Origin: Microcaldota archaeon
GTDB taxonomy: Archaea > Micrarchaeota > Micrarchaeia > Norongarragalinales > UBA97
Direction: 5' to 3'
Assembly: GCA_016217775.1 (NCBI GenBank)
Contig: JACRGG010000112.1
Span: 1-8,632 of the forward strand
Length of the DNA: 8,632 nt
The notes under the pieces are model-generated. The model ran no database searches. It had not been told where the DNA came from and worked only from the letters and a program-made list of their open reading frames with translations. Positions 1 to 5,796 of the stretch are shown here, piece after piece. Made by a program: the position numbers and the translations under genes. How positions within the stretch are numbered: the first letter of the stretch is position 1; each line of letters opens with the position of its first letter.

Positions 1-16
1 AGGCGCCCGAGGAGGA

Positions 17-718
17 TTAGTGGCTTTTTTTTATTCGCGCCAGCCCCGAAAGCATTTTCAGCCCGGTGCGTAATGGAAAGCCCCGGATGCTCCCGCCTTT
101 TTGGTGGCGCCAGTAAACCCCGACTTCGGAGAGCTTAAACCCGAGTTTTTTCGCGCGATAAAGCGCCTCGACGTCCCACTCGAAGCCAGTGCTCTGCATT
201 TTGGGCGCGAGTTTTTTGTAAACAACTTTTTTAAACGCCTTGAACCCGCACTGCGTGTCCTTAATCCCCAGGGAAAACAGCGAGTTTACAAGCAGGTTAA
301 AGGCGCGGCTGCTCAACTGCCTGCGCAAGTGGGGCTGCTCCGCGTTGGCGCCAAATGCCTTTCTCGAGCCGACCGCGACGTCGGAGTGCCTTAGCGCCGA
401 AAGCAGTTTTTTTATTTCAAAAGCCGGCGTCGAGCCGTCAGCGTCGTACATTACCGCGGTTTCGCCAACCGCTTTCTTGAATCCTTGCGTGAGCGCAAAG
501 CCCTTTCCGCGCCGGCCGCGAAAGTGAAAGAAGCGGATTCTCTTGTTTTTTCTCCTCTCGGCTTCAATCAGCTTCGGCGTGGAGTCGGAGCTGTCGTCGA
601 CTACTATTATTTCGTAGGAAAGCTTTTGGGAGCCAAGCCACGAGAGCAGCTGCTTGAGCGTCTTGGAAATCCGCTTTTCCTCCTCGTGCGTCGGGATGAT
701 TATCGAAAGAAGGGCCAT
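17..718 (-). CDS. GT2 glycosyltransferase, dolichyl-phosphate mannose/glucose synthase type (DPM1/ALG5-like)
   Basis: Predicted to transfer a sugar from an NDP-sugar to a polyprenyl (dolichyl) phosphate on the cytosolic face of the membrane. The 233-residue product is one GT-A domain: SIIIPTHEEE at about residues 5-14, VVDDSSDST at 39-47 (nucleotide site), GRRGKG at 68-73, and YDADGSTP at 91-98 carrying the DxD-type metal motif. DTQCGFKAF (154-162) and FEWDVEALY (179-187) resemble the ALG5/dolichyl-phosphate glucosyltransferase branch. There are no C-terminal membrane helices, as in short DPM1/ALG5 catalytic units. I chose the ATG at 716-718; an upstream in-frame TTG at 742 would add eight residues with no family match and would overlap the promoter. 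It diverges from the flippase-like gene. Family assignment is firm; the sugar and acceptor are inferred. Confidence 0.9.
   Translation of the reverse strand: MALLSIIIPTHEEEKRISKTLKQLLSWLGSQKLSYEIIVVDDSSDSTPKLIEAERRKNKRIRFFHFRGRRGKGFALTQGFKKAVGETAVMYDADGSTPAFEIKKLLSALRHSDVAVGSRKAFGANAEQPHLRRQLSSRAFNLLVNSLFSLGIKDTQCGFKAFKKVVYKKLAPKMQSTGFEWDVEALYRAKKLGFKLSEVGVYWRHQKGGSIRGFPLRTGLKMLSGLARIKKSH
25..32 (+). terminator. oligo-T tract, possible terminator for a gene left of the window
   Basis: Eight consecutive T on the plus strand follow GGC, inside the Lys codons near the 3' end of the minus-strand glycosyltransferase. Archaeal RNA polymerase can terminate on such tracts. It could serve a plus-strand gene converging from outside the window, but that gene is not visible. 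It may simply be Lys codons. Confidence 0.2.
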
Positions 719-774
719 ATAGAGTTGTTTGAATAATCGCAAGAATAAAAAGAGTCTTCTTGCTTAATGAATGT
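719..774. promoter_or_regulatory. compact divergent promoter with a shared AT-rich box
   Basis: This 56-base gap separates the ATGs of two divergent genes. Its centre holds one 8-base AT element at 744-751 (AATAAAAA on plus, TTTTTATT on minus). The element lies 23 bases before the plus-strand ATG and 25 bases before the minus-strand ATG. With archaeal TATA-to-start spacing of about 26 bases from the box centre, transcription would begin at or within a few bases of both ATGs, giving leaderless mRNAs. No GGTGA-type ribosome site is seen on either side. The promoter assignment is inferred from spacing and composition only. Confidence 0.5.
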
Positions 775-1656
775 ATGAAAATCCGCGCGCGCTACCTGCT
801 CGTCCTAGCCTCGGTTCTATTGCTCTCTTACTTGATTGCCCAGCTTGACTTTGCCAAGGCCGGCGCCGCGCTTTCCAAAGCCGATTATTTTCTCCTGCTC
901 TCCGCGTTCGCGGTGACTTTGCTGGCGATGGGAGCGCGAACGTACCGCTGGAAGTTCCTGCTCGACGAGAGGAGAAAGCTCGGCTTTTGGCAGGTTTTCG
1001 CAGTGCAGTGCGCGGGAATCGCGGCAAGCAATTTCTCGCCGGGCAAGGCCTTGGAGGCGGTCAAGGTGATTCCGCTTAAAAAAAACGGTTTTTCCTACGA
1101 CTTTGGGCTGCTCACCGTGTTTTGGGAGCGCGCGTTCGACGTGCTGCTGATAATCTCGTTCGCGTTCCTGGCTTTCCCCTTCCTGAACGAAACGATAAAA
1201 CTGGCCATACTCGCATTGTTCGCGTTGTTGATTGCAGTAATGCTTTTGATGCTGCGCCACTTCCACAAGGTGCTTAGGGTGCTGTCGAGAATCTCCTTTC
1301 TTTCAATACTGAAAAAAGTAGAGGCGCACAATTTTCGAAAAACCACCCTGCTTGCCGTGTTTTTCTCCAGCATAGTCATTTGGCTGCTGGACTTTACGTC
1401 AATCTACCTCGCGTTTTCCTCAATAGGGGTTAACTTTGACTTCCTGCACCTAGCAAGCACGTTCTCCGCTTCGGTTTTAATCGGGCTGCTGTCGTTCCTT
1501 CCGGGGGGAATCGGCTCGACCGAGGGGGCTTGGGCGCTGCTGCTTGGCACAGAAGCGTCAATCGTCTTGACCGCGGTATTCCTGGCGCGCCTGACCACGT
1601 TCTGGTTTTCCTCAATACTCGGGTTCGCGCTCCTGCCGTTAGTGAAAAAAAGCTAA
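775..1656 (+). CDS. flippase-like polytopic membrane protein (UPF0104 / AglD / LPG_synthase_TM family)
   Basis: A 293-residue integral membrane protein with about seven or eight hydrophobic segments: roughly 7-24, 36-52, 73-88, 108-135, 142-162, 191-213, 226-245 and 254-290. Family signatures are ASNFSPGKALEAVKV (84-98), WERAFDVLL (117-125) and the hallmark FLPGGIGSTEG (241-251) with its Pro-Gly-Gly-Ile-Gly core and Glu250. These match the membrane domain shared by lysylphosphatidylglycerol synthases and archaeal AglD-like proteins, which act in surface glycosylation; the bacterial aminoacyl-transferase domain is absent. Length is normal for the stand-alone form. I chose the ATG at 775, not the TTG at 760, because of its position relative to the TATA-like box. 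Divergence from a GT2 enzyme suggests a role with lipid-linked sugars, but the reaction is not established. Confidence 0.85.
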   Translation: MKIRARYLLVLASVLLLSYLIAQLDFAKAGAALSKADYFLLLSAFAVTLLAMGARTYRWKFLLDERRKLGFWQVFAVQCAGIAASNFSPGKALEAVKVIPLKKNGFSYDFGLLTVFWERAFDVLLIISFAFLAFPFLNETIKLAILALFALLIAVMLLMLRHFHKVLRVLSRISFLSILKKVEAHNFRKTTLLAVFFSSIVIWLLDFTSIYLAFSSIGVNFDFLHLASTFSASVLIGLLSFLPGGIGSTEGAWALLLGTEASIVLTAVFLARLTTFWFSSILGFALLPLVKKS

Positions 1657-1746
1657 AAGGGGCGGGGATGAAAGCGGCGGGAGAAAGATAAAACAAGGAG
1701 AGCAAGCAAAAACAAAATACGAGAAAAACGGGAAGTTGATGCAAGT
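1657..1746 (+). other. purine-rich intergenic spacer
   Basis: From 1655 to 1735 only 12 of 81 plus-strand bases are pyrimidines, so the spacer is a near-continuous A/G tract. It begins G-rich (1659-1681) and becomes A-rich towards the next gene. A weak A-rich box around 1712-1720 is about 30 bases before the ATG at 1747 and could act as a TATA element for a leaderless start. No T-run, hairpin or GGTGA site is evident. It could be a 5' leader, a promoter, or simply biased spacer. Confidence 0.4.
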
Positions 1747-2076
1747 ATGGGTAATGGGGCAAACATACCACTCAAACAAAAAGAAGCGCGGCGGTTAATC
1801 GAAGAAAACATTAGGTTGAGCAGAGAACTGTTCAGAGCAAGACAGGCTGCGGACAAGTCGGCCGAAATCGGGGAAAAAAGAAAAGCCGCTAACGCAAGTA
1901 TGGCCAAGCGTTTCCACGCCTTGGGTACAAAACACGATGACTTGCGCGCCGACCATAAAATACTGGAAGGCCAGCACGCCGCGCTTGTGCAAAAAGCGAG
2001 GGCCGCGGCTTCCCACTTGAGCGGGTTTACGCTAAGCCCGAAAGTAAGAAAGGCCTTGGACGCCTTGAGAAAATAG
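1747..2076 (+). CDS. small basic helical (coiled-coil-like) hypothetical protein
   Basis: I do not recognise this 109-residue protein. It is soluble, rich in Ala, Lys, Arg and Glu, and lacks cysteine, tryptophan and membrane segments. Residues about 10-88 are almost free of Pro and Gly breaks and have hydrophobic spacing compatible with one or two long helices (for example EARRLIEENIRLSRELF, 13-29). The tail SGFTLSPKVRKALDALRK (92-109) looks like a separate short helix. The charge is net basic, so nucleic-acid or membrane-surface binding is possible, but nothing shows it. The start is the ATG at 1747; a second in-frame ATG at 1900 sits in the same ten-base context (GCAAGTATGG) and would give a 59-residue product. 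It lies between the flippase-like gene and the convergent mutase. Coding status rests on a sensible composition and a good fit between neighbours. Confidence 0.65.
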   Translation: MGNGANIPLKQKEARRLIEENIRLSRELFRARQAADKSAEIGEKRKAANASMAKRFHALGTKHDDLRADHKILEGQHAALVQKARAAASHLSGFTLSPKVRKALDALRK

Positions 2077-2095
2077 TTTTCTTCACATAGTTTTC
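2077..2095 (+). terminator. weak repeated T4 tract after the small gene
   Basis: The nine-base string ATAGTTTTC occurs at 2073-2081 and again at 2087-2095, giving two T4 runs just past the stop codon at 2074-2076. Duplicated short T tracts could help archaeal termination before the convergent mutase gene. The runs are short and there is no hairpin, so support is weak. Confidence 0.3.
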
Positions 2096-2099
2096 AGGA

Positions 2100-3473
2100 T
2101 TAGGCCACTACTTCGTTTAGCGGCGGGAGTTTCAGCTCGCCGCCGAGGAGTTTTTGGAAAACGCCGTAGATTTCCTCGAGTTTTTTCTTCGTTCTTCCCT
2201 CGAAGCGAAACGTAACCATCGGCGCGGTGTTTGATACGCGCGCGATTCCCCAGCTGTCTTTTGCCTGCAAGCGCACTCCGTCAAGGGTAATCACTTCAAA
2301 GCTTTTCCTGTCGACTTTCTTTTTCAGCGCCTCTATCAGCGCGTTCTTCTTGTCGTCGGGGTAGTCAACGCGGATTTCATTAGTCGAGCAGTACGACGGG
2401 ATTTTTTCAGCCAAGGAGCTCAAATTCTGTTTCTTGGAGACGATTTCAAGCATTCGGCTCGCGTTGTAGATAGCGTCGTCGCACGCGTGGTTGTCGCCGA
2501 AAAAATAGTGGCCGCTAATCTCCCCGGCGACGTCCGCCTCATTCTCGCGCACGAACTTAGTGCCGTTAGTGTGCCCGGTCTTGAAAAACGAGGCTACTCC
2601 CCCGAAATTCTTTATGAACTCGAGGGGCCCGAGGCTTCCCTTTATCTCCATTCCAACCGTGACGTTGCCCTGCTTGTCGAAAATCTCGTGCGCGAAGAGA
2701 GCCACGGCGCGGTCCCCGTGCAAAATATTTGTTTTCTCGTCAACGAAAATCGCGCGGTCCGCGTCCCCGTCAATCCCGATTCCCAAATCCAGCTTTTTCT
2801 CCCTAACCAGCTTCTGCAAATCCGCGAGAGTCTCGAACTTGGAGGGGTCGGCAATGTGGTTTGGGAAATTAGGGTCGGGCGTGCAGTACAATTCGTGAAC
2901 CTCGCAGCCAAGCGCGCGGAATACCTTCGGAGCGACCAGCCCGCCCACGCCGTTCCCGCAGTCAACGCCCACGCGGAGCTTTCTTGATAGTTTTACCCTG
3001 CCGGTAATGCTCTTGATGTAATCTGGGAGAATATCGATTTTCTTCACAACGCCCGGTTGCGCGGCTTTCTTGAACTTGTTTTCATTCGCTAACTTCTGGA
3101 TTTGCCTTATTCCCGTGTCCCCGTCTATCTTCACGACTCCCCGCCCGCAGATTTTCAGCCCGTTGTACTCCTTGGGGTTGTGCGACGCGGTAATCATAAT
3201 ACCCCCGTCAACGTCGAGGCTCGTCAGGGAATAATAGTAGACTCCGGTTGAGAGAGTGCCGATGTCGATTACGTCCACTCCAAGCTGCGTTACTCCGTTT
3301 ACAACCGCTTGGTGGAAGGCGGGGCTTGACTCGCGGCAGTCCGCGCACACCACGATGCGCTTTGCTCCAAGAAACGTTGCAATGGCTTTCGCTATTCTCT
3401 CCACGTCGGGGGAGTCGAAGTCCTTTCCCGCTAATCCGCGAATGTCGTACTGGCGAAAAATCTCTTGGTTCAT
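2100..3473 (-). CDS. phosphomannomutase/phosphoglucomutase (alpha-D-phosphohexomutase family)
   Basis: Interconverts hexose-6-phosphate and hexose-1-phosphate through a phosphoserine, supplying the sugar-1-phosphate for activation. The 457-residue protein has the full four-domain layout: FRQYDIRG (6-13); the active loop ITASHNPKEYNGLK (94-107) with catalytic Ser97; the metal loop GIDGDADR (233-240) with Asp235, Asp237 and Asp239; the sugar-specificity loop GEISGH (317-322); and the phosphate-binding end RVSNTAP...RFEGRT (412-427). The GEISGH and SNTxP forms resemble the dual-specificity AlgC-type PMM/PGM group rather than GlmM, so both mannose and glucose phosphates are plausible substrates. 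The ATG at 3471-3473 gives the expected N-terminus. It diverges from the nucleotidyltransferase, the next enzyme in the pathway. No catalytic residue is missing. Confidence 0.93.
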   Translation of the reverse strand: MNQEIFRQYDIRGLAGKDFDSPDVERIAKAIATFLGAKRIVVCADCRESSPAFHQAVVNGVTQLGVDVIDIGTLSTGVYYYSLTSLDVDGGIMITASHNPKEYNGLKICGRGVVKIDGDTGIRQIQKLANENKFKKAAQPGVVKKIDILPDYIKSITGRVKLSRKLRVGVDCGNGVGGLVAPKVFRALGCEVHELYCTPDPNFPNHIADPSKFETLADLQKLVREKKLDLGIGIDGDADRAIFVDEKTNILHGDRAVALFAHEIFDKQGNVTVGMEIKGSLGPLEFIKNFGGVASFFKTGHTNGTKFVRENEADVAGEISGHYFFGDNHACDDAIYNASRMLEIVSKKQNLSSLAEKIPSYCSTNEIRVDYPDDKKNALIEALKKKVDRKSFEVITLDGVRLQAKDSWGIARVSNTAPMVTFRFEGRTKKKLEEIYGVFQKLLGGELKLPPLNEVVA

Positions 3474-3504
3474 AATCGCTTTACCTATAATGCATCAACA
3501 AATC

Positions 3505-3514
3505 GTTTTAAATC
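3505..3514 (-). promoter_or_regulatory. TATA-like box for the mutase gene
   Basis: Read on the minus strand the site is GATTTAAAAC, close to the archaeal TATA consensus. Its centre is about 36 bases before the ATG at 3473, so the predicted transcription start falls near 3483, leaving a leader of about ten bases with no convincing Shine-Dalgarno sequence. The call rests on sequence and spacing alone. Confidence 0.45.
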
Positions 3515-3530
3515 AAGTGCTTTCGTAACA

Positions 3531-3543
3531 AAATAAATTATCG
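3531..3543 (+). promoter_or_regulatory. TATA-like box for the nucleotidyltransferase gene
   Basis: The AT-rich string AAATAAATTATCG is centred about 28 bases before the ATG at 3565, which puts the predicted start within a few bases of the initiator codon. No GGTGA precedes the ATG. The mutase and the nucleotidyltransferase therefore appear to have separate, back-to-back promoters within 91 bases. Confidence 0.45.
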
Positions 3544-3564
3544 TTTATCGAGTGGAAGCAAATT

Positions 3565-4782
3565 ATGTCAGGAAAGGGGGAAATAAAAGCAGTTCTGTTG
3601 GCAGGCGGGTACGCCACTAGATTGGCGCCGTTAAGCCTGCGCATCCCAAAGGTGATGGTGCCCGTTGCGGGAAAGCCGGTCTTGGAGCACTTGATTTCAA
3701 TGCTTAAAAACGCGGGGATTGCCGACGTGGTCGTGTCCTTGAACAAGAACCAAAAAGTTATCGAAAAGCACTTTGGCGACGGAAAAAAGCTGGGAGTGAG
3801 GCTATCGTACGTTTACGAAGACTCGATGACCGACGAGGACAAGTTCGGGGCAATCGGCGCCATCCAATACGCTTTGTCTAAAGTCGGCGTGCCAAAGGAC
3901 TGCATTGTAATCGGCGGGGACAACATCGTGATGGGCTTGGACTTGAAGAAAATGCGCGAGGAGCACCGCAAAAACAAGTCGATGATAACCGTGGCCTTCT
4001 TCAAGCTCGCAAAAAAAGAGCACGCGCAGTATTATGGAATCGCAAAGCTGGATGATAAGAACAAAATACTCGACTTTCAGGAAAAGCCAAAGGCAGAGGA
4101 GGCGTTCTCCAACCTCGCGAGCACACTCGTCTACCACATTGAGGAAGAGTTTTTGCACGAGTACCTTCCGGCGTACATAAACAAGCGAAAATTGCTCGGC
4201 GCAAAGCCGGACAGGCCGGGGGATATGCTCAAGCACTTCGTGGACAAGCTCCCGCTGTACGGCCACGCTTTCGAGGGAATGTGGGGGGACACTAACACGA
4301 TTGAGACGTACTTGGACACCAACCGCCAGGCAATGTCGTTTATGCGCGGGAGTGTTCCGAAAAAAGTTTCGTGCAGGCTCCTAGGCGAGTCGCAGATAAT
4401 CCTCTCCGAGAAAGCGCGCGTTGATGAAACAAGCGTAATCAAAGCCCCCTCCATAATCGAGGACGGGGTCGCCATTGGGAAAAACTGCGTTATCGGCCCG
4501 TGCGCGCACTTGGGGAAGGGCGTTCAAGTGGGGGACAACTCGAGCGTCGCCGAGTCAATAATTTTTCCAAACGCCAAAATAGGGGAGAACGCGCGCGTGT
4601 ACTGCGCAATCATTGACGAAAACACTATCTTGGGAGATTACTGCAGCGTCGAGGAGTACTCGATGATTGGCCACGGCTGCAGCTTGGGGAAAAAAACAGT
4701 GGTGATGCCGTACTCGAAGGTTTGGCCGAAAATAAGCATCAGCCCCGGCTCGATGATTAACGGCGAGATAATAACCAAATAA
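3565..4782 (+). CDS. sugar-1-phosphate nucleotidyltransferase with left-handed beta-helix tail
   Basis: Joins a sugar-1-phosphate to an NTP, yielding an NDP-sugar and pyrophosphate; cytosolic. The N-terminal Rossmann-type domain (about 8-255) carries LLAGGYATRLAPLSLRIPK (11-29), the NTP/metal motif VIGGDN (115-120), FQEKPK (171-176) and WGDTNTIETYLDTNR (240-254). From about 275 to 390 imperfect hexapeptides with repeated Ile/Val (for example IGKNCVIG, VQVGDNSSV, IGENARVY) form a left-handed beta-helix, often an oligomerisation or acyl/acetyltransferase-like tail. The usual GxGTR loop reads GYATR here, with Ala17 for the second Gly, a variant I recall from other members of the family. Mannose-1-P guanylyltransferase and glucose-1-P thymidylyl/uridylyltransferase are both possible; base and sugar specificity cannot be fixed by eye. 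It diverges from the PMM/PGM gene, which supports sequential action. Confidence 0.9.
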   Translation: MSGKGEIKAVLLAGGYATRLAPLSLRIPKVMVPVAGKPVLEHLISMLKNAGIADVVVSLNKNQKVIEKHFGDGKKLGVRLSYVYEDSMTDEDKFGAIGAIQYALSKVGVPKDCIVIGGDNIVMGLDLKKMREEHRKNKSMITVAFFKLAKKEHAQYYGIAKLDDKNKILDFQEKPKAEEAFSNLASTLVYHIEEEFLHEYLPAYINKRKLLGAKPDRPGDMLKHFVDKLPLYGHAFEGMWGDTNTIETYLDTNRQAMSFMRGSVPKKVSCRLLGESQIILSEKARVDETSVIKAPSIIEDGVAIGKNCVIGPCAHLGKGVQVGDNSSVAESIIFPNAKIGENARVYCAIIDENTILGDYCSVEEYSMIGHGCSLGKKTVVMPYSKVWPKISISPGSMINGEIITK

Positions 4783-4813
4783 AACCGCTTAAAGCAATTC
4801 CGCGAAAGAAATC

Positions 4814-4818
4814 GGTGA
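4814..4818 (+). promoter_or_regulatory. Shine-Dalgarno GGTGA fixing a TTG start
   Basis: GGTGA lies five bases before the TTG at 4824-4826, and an in-frame TAA at 4821-4823 rules out any earlier start. This is the only strong archaeal ribosome site in the window. It belongs to a gene 41 bases downstream of another, as expected for an internal operon gene. Confidence 0.75.
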
Positions 4819-4823
4819 ATTAA

Positions 4824-5762
4824 TTGATTGAACTGGTGTTTTTCCTAATAGTATTCCTCGCATTCCTAACCAAGTTTTCCAACTTAGCGATAGACGCGGC
4901 GCTGGTGCTCGCCCACAAATTCAAGTTAAGCAAGACCGCAGCCGGGTTTTTGATGCTCTCCGCCGCTACATCGCTGCCTGAATTGTTCATTGCGTTAAAC
5001 TCTACGCTATTGAAAACCGAGGGGTTGTCAATAGGAAACTTGATTGGAGCCAACATTTCGGACTTGACTCTAGTGCTTGGGGCGGCAGTCCTGATTACCC
5101 CGACGATTATCAAGAAAAAGGACGTAATCAAGCTCTCTAGAATTCTTTTGGCGGTATCATTGGTGCCGTTAGTTTTGCTGCTTCCCGCGCCAAGCTTTTT
5201 GAAGGGAATCGCGCTGCTAGCAGTTTTCGCCGCGTTTTCGCACAAGACGATGCAAGGCAATCCAATTGAGGAAAAACCAGTCGAGAAAACGCTGCTCGGG
5301 GAGAAAAACGTCTTGGCGAACGCGGCAATCTTCCTCGCGTCAATCGTGGTCATAATAGTCAGCTCGTTTCTAGTCGTCGCGATTAGCTCGCGGCTGGCAT
5401 CCGCGGCGGGATTGACCGACGCGTTTATCGGCGCGACTATCGTAGCAATCGGGACGACTCTGCCGGAATTGTCGGTTAGCATTGCGGCGTTAAGAAAAGG
5501 CGAGCAGGCACTCGCGTTGGGAAACATTTTCGGCAGCGCGGTAGTGAACTTGACGCTCATCCTGGGATTAATCGGGGTTTTGGGCTCGTACGCAATCGGC
5601 GCCGGAACGCTGGTGACGCTATTGGTGCTGATGTGGCTCTCGTGCGCGATAGTCTGGTATTTTATCGACGGAAGCAGGAAGCTGGGCCAACGCGAGGGAA
5701 TCGTGCTCGCCCTCTTTTTCCTAACCTACTTGTTCCTAACCCTGCAAATGGAGTTAGTTTAG
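4824..5762 (+). CDS. sodium/calcium exchanger family membrane protein (CaCA, YrbG/NCX_Mj-like)
   Basis: A 312-residue integral membrane antiporter, near the normal length for prokaryotic members, with about ten hydrophobic segments in two inverted halves joined by a charged loop (about 140-165). The two alpha-repeats are clear: SAATSLPELFIAL (46-58) with GNLIGANISDLTLVLG (71-86), and AIGTTLPELSVSI (208-220) with GNIFGSAVVNLTLILG (233-248). The ion-site glutamates are Glu53 and Glu215. The other polar ligands are Asp80 in the first repeat and Asn242 in the second; from memory, NCX_Mj has Asn then Asp, so the pair looks exchanged. Ala76 also replaces the usual Ser. Likely cations are Ca2+ and Na+ (or H+). 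The TTG start is set by GGTGA and an immediately preceding in-frame stop. It is probably co-transcribed with the nucleotidyltransferase; no functional link is evident. Confidence 0.9.
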   Translation: MIELVFFLIVFLAFLTKFSNLAIDAALVLAHKFKLSKTAAGFLMLSAATSLPELFIALNSTLLKTEGLSIGNLIGANISDLTLVLGAAVLITPTIIKKKDVIKLSRILLAVSLVPLVLLLPAPSFLKGIALLAVFAAFSHKTMQGNPIEEKPVEKTLLGEKNVLANAAIFLASIVVIIVSSFLVVAISSRLASAAGLTDAFIGATIVAIGTTLPELSVSIAALRKGEQALALGNIFGSAVVNLTLILGLIGVLGSYAIGAGTLVTLLVLMWLSCAIVWYFIDGSRKLGQREGIVLALFFLTYLFLTLQMELV

Positions 5763-5772
5763 CAATTAGGGG

Positions 5773-5796
5773 AAAAAAAACTAGTTGGCTTTTTTT
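5773..5796. terminator. convergent oligo-T termination region
   Basis: Two genes converge with 18 bases between their stop codons. A run of eight A at 5773-5780 reads as T8 directly after the stop of the minus-strand zinc-ribbon gene. A run of seven T at 5790-5796 on the plus strand, 28 bases past the exchanger stop, lies in Lys codons of the opposing gene. Archaeal polymerase terminates on such tracts without a hairpin, so the region could stop both transcripts. Confidence 0.55.

Noticed and set aside
719..742. N-terminal extension of the glycosyltransferase from a TTG at 742
   Set aside because: The ATG at 718 starts just before the conserved SIIIPTHEE strand, and the extension would use up promoter sequence.
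760..774. N-terminal extension of the flippase-like protein from a TTG at 760
   Set aside because: It adds five residues with no support; the ATG at 775 fits the TATA-like box spacing.
817..1266. 149-residue minus-strand frame
   Set aside because: It is antisense to the flippase-like gene, with Gln/Glu/Arg-rich composition expected from the complement of hydrophobic codons.
1657..1746. Possible small RNA gene or C/D box element in the spacer
   Set aside because: GGATGAA near 1666 resembles a C box only loosely, and no D box or complementary stems are present.
1653..1907. Hydrophobic minus-strand frame overlapping the spacer and the small gene
   Set aside because: Its hydrophobicity comes from the complement of the purine-rich tract (Phe, Leu and Ser codons); it overlaps the flippase gene end and a better plus-strand candidate.
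2487..2987. 166-residue plus-strand frame
   Set aside because: It is antisense to the catalytic core of the phosphohexomutase, whose motifs are intact.
3502..3547. Direct repeat ATCGTTT at 3502-3508 and 3540-3546 as an operator
   Set aside because: Seven AT-rich bases repeated twice in an AT-rich promoter gap could easily be chance, and there is no palindromic symmetry.
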